Shown: positions 23,466 to 36,800 of the stretch, piece by piece
How positions within the stretch are numbered: position 1 is the first letter of the stretch
Layout of the letters: every line of letters begins with the position of its first letter
DNA from: Terebella lapidaria
Lineage: Eukaryota > Annelida > Polychaeta > Terebellida > Terebellidae
Direction of reading: 5' to 3'
NCBI GenBank assembly: GCA_949152475.1
Contig: OX424556.1
Span: 11,838,664-11,902,663, forward strand
DNA length: 64,000 bases
The notes under the pieces: generated by a model
Seen by the model: the letters and a program-made list of their open reading frames with translations, nothing else
Told to the model about the DNA's origin: nothing
The model's database searches: none
Position numbers and translations under genes: made by a program

Positions 23466-24530
23466 TATATATATATATGATTTATTTCGTATGCATGTAC
23501 ATTTCAATTTACAAACAATAAAAGCAATAAAACAACACACACAACTTCTCAACTAGAACTAAAGAAAACAGTTAATTTACACAGAAAGCATACAGCATAT
23601 TTCCGATTTCGTCGTGACTGAGGTCTGATAGCATTTTGCCATATCTCATCAGACAGAGTTCCTGAATGGAATTGCCAACAGAACGACATTCGTCATCACA
23701 CTGGTACGATTGCAACACTAGGCGTTTCAGCTCAGATAAATTATTGTTTGACAGATCAATAGAACTCATATTAAGTTTGGACAGAAGAATCCTTCTATTA
23801 ACACCCACTGATGAGTTGGACATTTGAGACAAATTACCACATGTAGATATAAGTTGATTTTCGCTATTCAATACATTGTAGTAAAATGGAAGAAATCGGT
23901 TGAGCAACTGTGCTTCAATACATGGTTTTCCAATAAGGTGTTTCAGTATTTTACAATGGGTCATCGAAGGCACGGCCCATATTTTCTGTGCACATTTGCG
24001 CCAAGTTGCATAAAAACGTTTAACATTATTATCACCCATATTCATCAAAGGACTACCATAAAAACTAGTACAATACGCTTGGAAAAGATATGATCGAACA
24101 TCAGAACTGCAATAATTAGAAAGAGACATCACACGATTTGTTCTGTATACAAGATCATTGCTATAGTTATTGATGTACTTTGTATTACTTAAATTGCCAA
24201 CCGGGTGGCCTTAATGTATTCCATTATTATGACATTGTATAACTTTACCATTCAATGTGACATTTTGTACAGGCAACTTCGAATTATATACAATCAGTTG
24301 CGTTTTTGACGCATTAAACTTAACATCGTATTCTAAACCGAAACCCTCACAAATACCCAGCATGCATGTTATTGCATGTCGATTTGGTGCCAGTAGACTT
24401 ACATCGTCTGCGTACCCAAGGGCACCGTAATAAATGTTACCAATATAACATCCATAATTAGATTTGCGTAACCTGAGTAACAGTTCATCCATATGCACAA
24501 AATAGACTTGGGGAGAGTATTACACCCTGT
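23466..24530 (-). mobile_element. Second non-LTR retrotransposon, nested and 5'-truncated
   Basis: This insertion splits the other LINE. At its upstream edge it encodes NGVKQGVILSPSLF, then LGYADDVSLLAPNRHA with an intact YADD catalytic box, then a C-terminal region of about 186 aa. Its 3' end is an AT dinucleotide tail at about 23466-23480. One internal frameshift separates the RT segment from the C-terminal frame. Truncation at the RT domain is the normal result of target-primed reverse transcription. Confidence 0.82.
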
Positions 24531-25282
24531 TTGACACCATTGGAAGCGGTGAAAGTATTGCTAAGTCAGCTCTGTAGGCCGACTGAAGTGGTTCCTGAAG
24601 TTGACGGTCAGTCATGTGATGGTAAAGCTGATAAGCTAACTCCTTCTCAATCAACTTCGCGACAAACGGTAGGTTCGAGATCGGTGTCCAATCCTGTTAT
24701 TTCCAACAGTGGCTTGATCAGAGCTTTTTTTTCAGTGATGGTGGCACGATGCGTGAAGACAGAGACTTGTTGACAATTTCTTTGAGCACAGGTGTGATGC
24801 CAAGTCGATGGGACCCTTGAGCATCCACGCCACGTTGGCCATGGATCCAAGGGACACGAAGCGTTAGATGCGTCTTTGGTGAGACACATTATCCTCTTAT
24901 CACTTACAGGCTTGAACGTCATGAGCTGGGCTGTTGATGTTGCTGTTTCTTGGTAAAGGTGGAATGTTTCATGATCCAAAGTCGAATTAAAACTACTTAG
25001 GATAACTGTTATTTTATCTATAAAATAGAAACAGAAACGGTCACACAGCTCTGTTGGCGATGCTGCTCTCGACAATGCATTGCAATCCTTGGTATGCAGG
25101 AGACTGTTTGTGATATTGAACAGTCTTTTCTGATATTGTCCACAGTCAAGAATCTTGCTGTTGAAGTAATTAGCCTTGGCACTGGCTATCAGTGTTCGAA
25201 GACGTTTCCTTTGCTGGTCTTTGTTGTTCAAAGATACAAATTGATTCATTCGAGACACCTTCTGAGCCGAACAGAACAGCAT
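24531..25282 (-). mobile_element. Upstream part of the interrupted LINE (linker and RT start)
   Basis: A 211-aa frame reads like the region between endonuclease and RT in CR1-like LINEs: LFNITNSLLH, LCDRFCFYFIDKI and a CPLDPWPTW block, ending at KKALIKPLLEITGLD. It then runs into the LQSAYR motif that borders the nested insertion. The endonuclease domain is absent. Orientation and order match the fragment at 22205-23465. Confidence 0.82.
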
Positions 25283-25955
25283 TTAGTACATAATTATCTT
25301 TTATACATAGGCATCATGCTTTGTTCAAAGGTTAATTATAAAATAGGCCTATATCTATTTTCAAAAATGATTTCCTCTCTTGTATTTCCTTTTTTATTCT
25401 TTTCTCTCTCTCCCCTTCACTTTCCATTTCCTTTATTACTTTGGTCTGGAAAGTGGTCCTGCCCTCACCCCAGCAGCTACGGTCCTGAAGATAAGTACTG
25501 CATTTATTTTTGTTAATTAATTATAACAACAATCTAGATCTGTGCACATTCATGAATCTACTGCACCTCAGTGATGATTTCATTTTTATCAATCAATCGA
25601 TCTATGTTACATTGCTTCGGAGATTGTAGGCCTACCCTTAAATAGCAATTCTCTACGGGAAGAAGGATATATCAAGGTAACCATTCAGAAAGGAAGAGGT
25701 ACTCTTTCACATATTCTATTGTGTACCCCCGCCCTCCTCTCCCCCAGCCCCAGTTATGATTCACGTAGACCCTAGTATGTATAGTATTTATTTAAGTCTT
25801 TGGGGGTGGGGGCGGGGGGGGGGGGGTAGGTAGGGGAGTAGGAGATTGAATTCAATAAGCTAAGGTTCTTCATTCTCCTTTTCAACATTATGTTCATTTA
25901 TATGTTTCATGTGTACTTGTAATATGTGAATATTGAAATAAATAAGTTGAATTGA
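25283..25955. other. Intergenic sequence, low complexity
   Basis: Contains a C/T-rich tract near 25390-25440 and a G-rich tract near 25800-25830. No gene or element boundary is recognised. Confidence 0.4.
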
Positions 25956-25956
25956 A

Positions 25957-26800
25957 AAAATTAGCCCAAGGGTTTAGATAGGTTACCGGACAATATAATT
26001 ATAATAGCTATTTTGTCCCGTGGCCTTGAAAGTAAAGGTCATGGTCAAATTAAAGTCACGAGAGTATTCAGCATACATGATTTCCTATACATTCACAATT
26101 AATTACCAAGCTATAAATTCAGTGATAAGAGATATATTGGTCATTATGTCCTGTGACCTTGAAAATGAAATCAAAAGTCAAATTAAATTTGCTGTATGTC
26201 CACAATAGAATCCTAAGTCGTAAATTTGATAATAAATATATTAGCCAAGTTGTCCTGTGAGACCTTGAAAATGAGGTCAAACATCAAATTCAAGGTCACG
26301 ACAATATTCAGCATATATCATTTCATATATGTTTACAATTGACTATTAATGTGTAAAGTTGGAAATAAACGAGAAAATAGCCATTCTGTGCTCTGACCTT
26401 GAAAATGAGGTCAAAGGTCAAATTCAAAGTCATGACAATATTCAGCATATATCATTTCCTATCTGTCCACATCTGATTCTCAAGTTGTATAGTCGATAAT
26501 AAGTGAGATAATGGACAACTGTCTGAACAGTTTTTGAGAAAATGGCCACCAATGTCAGAAATTGGCCGTTTTTCGGCGAAAATGGCCGCCATTTTGAAAT
26601 AAATGCGAAAATTCAAAAACAACAAAATAACCCCCTCTTGAAATATTTTTAGGTATTTTTGTCCAAAATTTCAGAAAGATCCGATCGTAAACTTTAATAA
26701 AGATAAAATTGTGGACGGACGACGCCGACGACGCCGACGCCGGACGACGGACGCAACGCCATGCCAATAGGTATCGGAACATATGTACGGTAACCTAAAA
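25957..26800 (+). mobile_element. TTACCGG-family repeat element with 134-bp tandem units, copy a
   Basis: Starts at the near-palindrome TTAGCCCAAGGGTTTAG followed by GGTTACCGGAC. It continues with about four diverged tandem units carrying AGGTCAAAGGTCA, then an AAAATGGCCGCCATTTTGAA block and a GACGACGCCGACG-rich stretch. It ends at CGGTAACCTAAAAA. The same order recurs elsewhere in the window, which defines the family. Confidence 0.75.
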
Positions 26801-27838
26801 AAATTAGCCCAAAGGCTAGAGATAGATTACCGGACAATTTTGGTTTGGCCATGGCAGCATAGGTAACAGCATAGGTAACAGACCATGAGATTTACCAATC
26901 AAGGTTCGCAGTGAGAACATATGACCTTGAGATTTACCAATTAAGGTCATCCGAGTAGCTTCGATGTCACCATTACATGTATGTGTGCGGCATTTGATAT
27001 TCTATATGTTCATAATACAAAGATATATCTGGGTGGAATCGTTTAGGCCGCTCAGGTCAATTTACACATTCCGAGTCAGACATTTGGCACTTAAGGTCAT
27101 CTGACGTCAAGTTCAAGGTCATCATTAGTTGTGCCATATATGTCTTCCTATATGTTCATAATGCAAACATGAGCTCTATCTGCAAGCATTTCATCTATAG
27201 AGGCAAATCTGGGCATTTTTTGACCCCAAAATGGTTGTTTTAAGTCCAAGTTTTTTTTTCAAAAACGTTATCTCCCTTGCAGAAATGGCTACCTTACAAC
27301 CTCCGTGTGGCTGCCACACGGAGATCGGCGATTCAAGGGCAACAAAACTTATAAACATCACAAAAGTCCAAACTTTTTTCAATGGGTGAAAAAAAATTTT
27401 GCCCTAGAAATGGCCCAAAATGGATAGTAATGCGATTTGGGGCGATTTTTGCCGACCCGCCGAAAATTCAAAATGGCCGCCACACGAAGACCGGGCGAAT
27501 TCAAGGCCAACCAAACCTATAAATATCACAGAGGTATGTGAGGGGAATCTTTTGAAACCAAAAACTCAAAACTGATAGAACAGTTTTGAGAAAATGGCCG
27601 TCAAAGTCCAAAATTGAGCGTTTTTCGACAAAAACAGCCGCCATTTTGAAAAAAATGCGAAAATCAAAAAACAAAAAATATCTCCTTCTCAAATTATTTT
27701 TTTGGCATTTTTGTGCAAAATTTCAGAAAGATTCGATCGTAAACTTTGAAGATAAAAATTGTTAACGCCGGTAGGACGAACGGACGGACGCAACGCCATG
27801 CCAATAGGTTATCGGACCAAAGGACGGTAACCTAAAAA
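26801..27838 (+). mobile_element. TTACCGG-family repeat element, copy b
   Basis: Begins directly after copy a with TTAGCCCAAAGGCTAGAG and ends at ACGGTAACCTAAAAATT, 56 bp before the first TDRD3 coding codon. It contains a foreign 41-bp segment matching the TDRD3 start region at 27263-27303, described separately. Confidence 0.7.
27263..27303 (+). repeat. Second copy of the TDRD3 acceptor and start-codon segment
   Basis: Forty-one bases containing ACGTTATCTCCCTTGCAGAA and ATGGCTACCTTACAACCT match 27871-27911 exactly. The downstream sequence differs, so only the leader and first six codons are duplicated. The reading frame soon departs from TDRD3. Confidence 0.88.
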
Positions 27839-27894
27839 TTAAGAAGCTGCGGCACAACAAATGTGAGTGTGAAAACGTTATCTCCCTTGCAGAA

Positions 27895-30800
27895 ATGGCT
27901 ACCTTACAACCTACGGTGCAAGCATTGCAAAGATCGGGATGGTGGGTAGATAATGGACATGTTATTCTTCATTGAGTTTGCGAGTAATGTACATCGAATG
28001 ACACTATATATGACAACATAATGCATTAGCATTTCCGATAAACTGTTATAATACTATGTGGGAATGACAAACTAATGGGCGATAATACGTACATATCATG
28101 TACTTCAGACTGAAATGAATACATACACACCACAGTAGACAAACAATAGTCTTCTCTGGGGGCCAAACAATATCGTCTTCTCTGACTGAAGGCCAAAGGG
28201 CTGAAGACGAAAGACCGCTCGTGTCAAAATTCTGCTGACTTTCCGACCAAAAAAAGTCAGACCTTGAGTATGCTCTACCTCAGGAATATGGTACTCATAT
28301 TCTTGGTCAGAGGCGGCTTACGATGTCTATACTTCCTAAATTCAACGAAATATCCACTTGTTATTGTGTATATCCTCACAATATTCTGTTCTGAAGCCAG
28401 CCGGGATACTTTTTCAAACGAATTTCCTGACATCTTCGCCTGCTAAGTGATGTCGCACGCGCGTGCATTCGAGGGAAAATGACACGGGATTCTGCACGAG
28501 TGCGCGCAATACAAGCAAAAAGGAATTTGTTCTGGCTAAGTGAAGCAATGATAATTGGGTCACTGCATGTGAAATACAGCTAAGAAGCAAAACAATACAT
28601 GTTGTTTCAACCATATTATCACAGTGCTGTTCAAGCTGAATACAATTGACTGGCAAACCAGCTGTTATCTCCAGCCTATTATATAACCACTTATTACATT
28701 GTTTTCTTTAGAACGGGAAGGAAGAGGCATGACATGTACATATACTACACGTAGGAACCTGTTTTTGGTGTGTGTATTAGTGTATAGTAAACTGGGTTGA
28801 GGGAATGGGGGGAGGGGGGTGGGACTCAAGATACAAGTCACTGCTTCTACATGTAGATTAGCCTGGCTGACAGTGATTCCAGGCACTGGAACAGTCAGTC
28901 AGTGAATACAGTAACCTGGCTTAGTTACAGTAGGTTCCAGCACCAGTGACTGTATAGCTGACCAGGCTTCACAGTATAACCAGCATCTGCGTGGGTGCAG
29001 GTGAGGGAAAGATTCTAGGTTAAAAGAAACAAAAACCTATATTACACCCAACAATAATGTTCAGTTGACAGTATATTTGGACAGGTGTGAGCCATCCGAC
29101 CTGAATTCGCTTCTTTCAAAAATTCATCATTTCAGGCCTCTTACTGCAAATGAAAGTTTCATTCAGTTCACATATCTTTGGTGCTCTATACTACCTATAT
29201 GTAGTTCAATTTGTGATGTTTCCTATTAATGTAGGTATCTGTCCCAAGAAGGTATTGGAGAATGTTCCACAAAAACTCAAGGTGGTGTGGATGATATTGT
29301 TCGCGCGGCCCTCGATGTAAGAGTCATTATACATTATCAATATGACTTGTACCAATTTTGTGGATTAAACAACAACTTTAAATATGTATTTGAAGAATAT
29401 ACAAATTCTGTTGTAAATATCATGATCATGTGAGTGTTCTATGACCATTGCTACATATAAAAATGAAATTTTTACATTATATTTGTTTTCTTTCTCCAAT
29501 AGATTGACCTTAAGGATATTGGGGAACGCCATTTACCTGAAAATTTTTCAAAAAATAAAGTTGAACATGTAAGTATTATCAAAAAGTAATGAGACTATAT
29601 TGATCTGCAAAAATTGATTTTCTTTACATTAATTTCATGTGTAAAATATTTATATAACTTTTTTTTTTCAGGTGGATGGCCCATTTGTGTTGCAGATACA
29701 AAAGATTCGTAATATTTCAGCACCAAAAGATAATGAGGAATCTCAGACAGCACCAAAAATGTTCAAGTTGACTTTGTCTGATGGCCACAACAGTTGTGCA
29801 GCTTTGGAACTGGAGAATATTTCTAAATTGAAGTCAGTAGTAGTGATTATGGCGGATTTGTATGTAGTAACGTTCATGAACTTATTAGCTTACCGTCCCT
29901 TTGGGCCGTTAAGCTATTATCATGGTTTCTCATCCGTCGTCCGTCCGGGTCTGTAACTTTTTTTTGGCATGATGAATTTCCCCATAAATTTGTCACAACA
30001 TACCTTAGGCCAATATCTAACGACTTCTTTAAAAAAAATATTTATTGAATCGTTTTTGCCAATTTGGCGGCCATTTTTGACAAAAAAATGCCAATTTTGG
30101 ACTGACCTTGGATAGGACCTTGAATGACCTTGAAGGAACAAAACGACCTTTTTTGTCAAAGGAAACAATGATTTTTGTCTTTGGCGGCCATTTTCTCAAA
30201 ATCTATTCAGACAGTTTCCCTCGAAAGACATAAGATTCTCCCTATGTACCTTTGTGATGTGTATAAGTTTTGTTGCCTTTGAATCGACTGTCTAGTGAAA
30301 ATATGTCATTAACGAAAAAAATCTTTCAAGATGTAACTTGATTTTGTATTAATCCATACAGGAAATGTGTTCCTATCAACATTTACGAACATGTTTTAAC
30401 ATATAGATTTTAACATCAGTGTAACAATTTATATGTATTCAGTATTCTACGCAATTCTATGTTATTTTAATAGTAAACTGTGTTTTGTATTTTACTTTTG
30501 ACAGTGTGAACACTCCACCAGGAACAAAGATCAAGTTGATGGGGCGAGTGTCAGTCAGTCACGGCTTCCTGTTGCTGACACCTTCCAACTGTAAGGTGCT
30601 GGGAGGGAATGTTGAAAAGCTCGTAGAGAGCTGGCAGCTCAAACGGGTCAGTGTTTGTCCAACATAAAATAACAATATATGCTTCCACATTGTAGCTACC
30701 GTCATAGCTTCCATCATGGTATGATACAATGTTATGATATGTAGGTTGTGATACGATGGTCACAACAATGTGTGCATGTACTAGTCATGCCTAACTTTCC

Positions 30801-33800
30801 ACAGTTTCATGACCGTTTGCTGTCTGTTTTACATTTTCAGATTGCTTGATATTTAAGGCATTTCAGCAGAAATGCCTTTATGGTTTTGTCAAAAAAAAAT
30901 TTTTTCTTTTTTTTTTTTTCTTTTTTCTTCTTTTTTTTTTCTTTTTTTTTTCTTTTTTTTTCACTTTTTGGTTTCCGCACGATAACTTCAGTTTGCCTCC
31001 ATGTATCTTCGCCAAATTTTCACTGCTGGTCAGAAATGTTGTGTGGAAGAAGCCTATTGTTTTTGAGCCGGCTCCGGGGTCCGTGAGGTCCGTGAGGATG
31101 GAATCAATGTTTCTGGTTTCCGCACGATAACTCAAAAAGTGTTATGGCAATGACTGTGGAACTTTGCATGGAGGTTCATATATCACCAGGGAAGAAGCCT
31201 ATTGATTTTGAGGCCGATTCGTCAAACGACCTTTGACCTAGGGCTCGAAATAATTTTTGCTGAGTCATCCTTGAGGCTCTCATGCATATCTCGGAAACGG
31301 TGCGTCGTAGAGCGAAACAGACGTTATTTTCAGACTCGTCATCCTAGACAAACATGTCCAAGGGGTATTATGGATGACCTTTGACCTTGACCATAAATTT
31401 TTTCGCTGAGTCGGCATTTTTTGTTTATGTCGATATCTCGGAAACGGTGCGTCGTAGAGCGAAACGGACATTATTTTCGGACTCGTCGCCCTAGACAAAC
31501 ATGTCTTAGGGGTATTATGGATGACCTTTGACCTTGACCTTAATTTTTTTTGCTGAGTCGGCATTTTTCGTATTTGTCGATATCTCGGAAACGGTGCATC
31601 GTAGAGCGAAACGGACGTTATTTTCGGACTCGTCGCCCTAGACAAACATGTCTTAAGGGTATTATGGATGACCTTTGACCTTGACCTTAAATTTTTTCGC
31701 TGAGTCGGCATTTTTCGTTTTCGTCGATATCTCGGAAACGGTGCGTCATAGAGCGAAACGGACGTTATTTTCGGACTCGTCGCCCTAGACAAACATGTCT
31801 TAAGGGTATTATTGATGACCATTGACCTTGACCTTAAATTTTTTCGCTGAGTCGGCATTTTTCGTTTTCGTCGATATCTCGGAAACGGTGCGTCATAGAG
31901 CGAAACGGACGTTATTTTCGGACTCGTCGCCCTAGACAAACATGTCTTAAGGGTATTATGGATGACCTTTGACCTTGACCTTAAATTTTTTCCCTGAGTC
32001 GGCATTTTTCGTTTTCGTCGATATCTCGGAAATGGTACGTCGTACAGCGAAACGGATGTTATTTTTGGACTCGTCGCCCCAGACAAACATGTAATTAGGG
32101 TATTATGGATGACCTTTGACCTTCAATTTTTTTCGCTGAGTCGGCATTTTTCGTTTTCGTCGATATCTCGGAAACGGTGCGTCATAGAGCGAAATGGACG
32201 TTATTTTCAGACTCGTCGCCCTAGACAAACATGTCTTAGGGGTATTATGGATGACCTTTGACCTTGACCTTAAATTTTTTCGCTGAGTTGGCATTTTTCG
32301 TTTTCGTCGATATCTCGGAAACGGTGCGTCGTAGAGCGAAACAGACGTTATTTTCGGACTCGTCGCCCTAGACAAACATGTCTTAGGGGTATTATGGATG
32401 ACCTTTGACCTTGACTTTAAATTTTTTCGCTGAGTCGCCATTTTTCGTTTTCGTCGATATCTCGGAAATGGTGCGTCGTAGAGCGAAACGGATGTTATTT
32501 TCGGACTCGTTGCTCTAGACAAACATGTACATAGGGTATGATGGATGACCTTTGACCTTGACCTTAAATTTTTTCGCTGAGTCGGCATTTTTCGTTTCTG
32601 TCGATATCTCGGAAACGGTCTCATTGGGAACTTATCATGTCAGCATTTTGTTTTTTTCATGCTTCACCCTGAAATGCCTCCAAGGCCTTTAGGCCTTGAC
32701 GTCTAGTTTTTGTCAATGTCTTTGCAATTCTAGACACTGGCCAAGCAAACAAGGCTTCAATCTGGAACTGATGGTGGCCCACCTCCCTTCATCCCGTTTG
32801 GTCAAAGAAAACAATGGCTCGCTCAAAACAAACACTCTGCTGCAGAAAACGCAGGACCACAAAACAGACATGCAGGTAAATGTTGATAGATTATAATCAT
32901 TGAAGCTTTATCGAAGTGACATTTATATCATATGCAGGTTTTTACATGAAAAATCTTTGTTTGCAGATAATTACAAGTCGTTGGAGAATAAAGTGGACAA
33001 GAAGGAAGACAAAGAGTTTGAGCTTCAGCGGCAGGCAGGGATAGATCGAGCCCTGCAGGCGAAGGATGGCACTCGAAAAAATTTTACTTCTTCCAATCAG
33101 AGGCAGGCGAGTGAACAACATAAATACAATGTATCTACATTATCAAGTAATTGATCGAAAATGATTTTAACAAAATATTACATTGTGTTCACAAATTTTT
33201 ATTTATGACATAATGTAGGTTAATGACAAAGATGTGGCAAAGATTGTTGAGATGGGATTCAGTGCAGAACATGCTACGCAAGTTCTCAGGGAGACTGGTA
33301 ATGTTCAAGATGCCCTGAACACTCTGCTGAACTCCCAAGACTCACGGCAGTATGGGAGACGCAATGACAGGACAAACCACGTCAACACCCAGGCAGGGGG
33401 AGGTAGAGGGAGAGGGCGGGACATGCGTGATGGTCACACTGACTCAGGTAGGATGCCCTGCTGCAGTGCAGTGTCTCAGATTACTATTGAAAGTTCCTAC
33501 GTGCACATTGAGATGCATACAAAGATTTACTTGTATCAAAACAGGACCATCAAGGCGTGGTCGCGATGACGACAAAAAACGTAGCAATGATGGTGCTGCT
33601 GGAGAAGACAGTCACGGTCGTCCATCTGCTCCTGCCACGCTGTTTGACTTCTTGACTACCAAAATATCCACTCCTCAGGAAACTAAAAGCACAGGTGGGT
33701 GATGGGTGTTGTGCAGTCGCAAGTCTTCAGTTGACATCAAGTGTGTATTTCATTTCACTTCCATGGGATTTGCAGGCAGTAAAACAAGCCACAAAGAGGA

Positions 33801-36800
33801 GAAGCCTTTGGTCCAGTCTCAGGCCAGCACTGAAGAGAACAAGGAGGGTGGAGAAGGGAGACGCAGCAGGAATAGTTCAGAGAGTGAGTCTTCTAGTAAG
33901 CGAGGGCCGCACAACTTACCACCAAGACTGATCAAACAACAGCAAGCACGTGATCGACATCGAAACAGCAGTGGAGGGCAGATGTCACCAACAGAAGACA
34001 GGCCCGAGCCTACCACACAGCAGCGTGGAGGTAGTCAGAGGGGAGGGGACTATGCAGAGCAGAGGGCAGGAAGGACAGATGACAGGAGACCTAAGCAGTC
34101 TCAGGATGTCAGGAGTTACTTGGGTAATGACCATAGAGGCCAGCGAGGAGATGACAGGAGGTCAGACCACCGCCATGGCGACCAGAGCGGGCCACCACGC
34201 AATAGGTCTGATGGTAACCAGAGACAGCGGGCCAGCTATGCTGGTAATGAGAACTCAGGACAAGGGAGAGGTTCACAAGACAGCAGACAGCAGAAATGGG
34301 GGGGAAGGTACCACAACAATAATGGCTGGGACCAACAGCAAAACCCAGCTGAAAATAGTCGATCAAGATATGAAAATCAAAATCCGAATAGAGGTTATGA
34401 TCAGAAGGGAGGTTCAGGCAGGGACAGAGACTATGGTCCTAGGAGTCACCGTGGCCAGTCAGACAAGGACAGGGATAGTGATCGGAGAGGTGACAGGTCT
34501 GGTCATGGGAACAGGTTGCCTGCTGACCACAAAGGATCCTCATCACAGTCAGCTCCTGCCCGGAGACAGCCTCTCCTTCCTGACCCCCAGCCACTACTGC
34601 CTGATCCCCAGCCCCAACTCCCACACCCAAATCCGGCACATGAGTCCGGCACATGGAAGAACTCAAGGGAACAAGACAACAGGAGGGGCCGACAGTCAGG
34701 TCGCACTGAAGGTAGTCATTCAACTGATCGACGCTCAGGCCAAACCATGGGCACTGGTGACAAGAGTTATCCATCTGGAACCAATACATCCTCATCAGAG
34801 CAGCATGCTGGGACTGCTCCTTCCATGGGAACTGCCTACACCAACCAGTCTAAGTCTGGGGCTGAGGGTGGTCATCAGGCTACCTATGGCACAGATGCTG
34901 GATTGATGGGCATGCAATCTGCAGGTGGACCCTCACAGCATACGATGACTTCTTCGCAGCGGCAGTCAACCACCAAAACATATAATATCCCTGCAAGCAT
35001 CATGCAGCAGTTTCAGGGCATTCAGATCACTGGTCCTCCTCCCAGTCAGCCGCCCATGCAGGCTGGACCACACCCCATTCAGACAGGCCCACCACAGCTA
35101 CAGACAGGTCCTCCTCAAGTACAGACGGCCTTCTCAGCCTCAGCTGGGGCGGCCAGCCAACAAGCATACATGACACAGGCAACGTCTACTCAGCAGCCAT
35201 ATCTCCAAGGCAGCGAGTCCTCAGGGGTGCAGCCAACATACATACACCAGAGCACCCCTGCTGCCACATATGTTCAGTGTGTGTCGACACAGCCTCAGTA
35301 TGTTCAGCAGGCTGGTGGCGGCTCCAGCCAGGCAGCGTATGTTCAGCAAAGCTACCCAGTCATGGCTGGCAATGTTCCTCAGAGCACAGCTCCATACAGG
35401 GACAGGGGTAACCAGGCACCCACCAAGTCTGGTCAGGCTCAGGTCAGAAAACTTTGTGGGTCAATATTCAACAGTAGTATGATAGACAGTAGTGCAATCA
35501 AGTATGTTTTTGAATATTGAATTTTCGCATTATTTTATGTTAAGTTGTATTAATATTTAAGGCATTTCAGAAATGCCTTTATGGTTTTAGCAGAATTTTT
35601 TTTTTTTTTTTTTTTTTCTTCTTCCGCCACTTTTGGTTTCCGGACGATAACTTTAGATTGCCTTGACGGATCCTCGTCAAATTTTCACCACAAGTCAGAA
35701 ATGATATGTGGAAGAACCCTATTCTTTTTGAGCCGGATCCGAGGTCCGTGAGGATGAAATCAAGGCTAATTTTGAGACTTGGTTTCCGGACGATAACTGG
35801 AAAAATATTTACGCAATAGTTGCAGAACTCTGCATGGAGGTTCATATGCCACCAGGGAAGAGCCCTATTGATTTTGGGAGCGATCCGTCAAACGACCTTT
35901 GACCTAGAGGTCGAAATAATTTTTTGCTGATTCATCCTTGAGGCTTCCTTGAGGCTTCCTGTTTAGACAAACATGTCTAAGGGGTATTATGGATCAACTT
36001 TGACCTTGACCTTGAATTTTTTTGCCGAGTCGGCATTTTTCGTTTTCGTCGATATCTCGGAAACGGTGCGTCGTAGAGCGAAGCGGACGTTATTTTCGGA
36101 CTCGTCGCCCTAGACAAACATGTCTAAGGGGTATTATGGATGAACTTTGACCTTGACCCGAAATTTTTTTGCCGAGTTGGCATTTTTGGTTTTCGTCGAT
36201 ATCTCGGAAACGGTGTGTCGTAGAGCGAAACGGACGTTATTTTCGGGCTTGTCGCCCTAGACAAATATGTCTAAAGGGTATTATGGATGAACTTTGACCT
36301 TGACCTTGAATTTTTTTGCCGAGTCGGCATTTTTCGTTTTCGTCGATATCTCGGAAACGGTGCTTCGTAGAGCGAAACGGACGTTATTTTCGGAATCGTC
36401 GCCCTAGACAAACATGTCTAAGGGGTATTATGGATGAAGATTGACCTTGACCCAATTTTTTTTTGCCGAGTCGGCATTTTTCGTTTTCGTCGATATCTCG
36501 GAAACGGTGCGTCGTAGAGCGAAACGGAGTCGGCATTTTTCGTTTTCGTCGATATCTCGGAAACGGTGCTTCGTAGAGCGAAACGGACGTTATTTTCGGA
36601 ATCGTCGCCCTAGACAAACATGTCTAAGGGGTATTATGGATGAAGATTGACCTTGACCCAATTTTTTTTTGCCGAGTCGGCATTTTTCGTTTTCGTCGAT
36701 ATCTCGGAAACAGTGCGTCGTAGAGCGAAACAGACGTTATTTTCAGACTCGTCGCCCTAGACTAACATGTCTAAGGGGTATTATTGATGAACTTTGACCT

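Noticed and set aside
30905..30960. CRISPR-like or tRNA-like structure in repeated regions
   Set aside because: Repeats are directly adjacent tandem units without spacers, in a eukaryotic genome; no cloverleaf was found.
30846..31130. Phenylalanine-rich frame over a poly-T tract
   Set aside because: Produced by the T-rich tract at the start of a Helitron-like element.
31280..32086. 268-aa minus-strand open frame with repeated [19 protein letters not shown] units
   Set aside because: It is a translation of the 147-bp tandem array. The period is a multiple of three, so any stop-free frame stays open. It has no splice context or independent family.
32103..32624. 173-aa minus-strand frame
   Set aside because: Same tandem array; a 142-bp unit merely separates it from the previous frame.
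33950..34906. 318-aa plus-strand frame overlapping TDRD3
   Set aside because: Alternative frame of the large disordered TDRD3 exon; the other frame joins in phase with exons on both sides.
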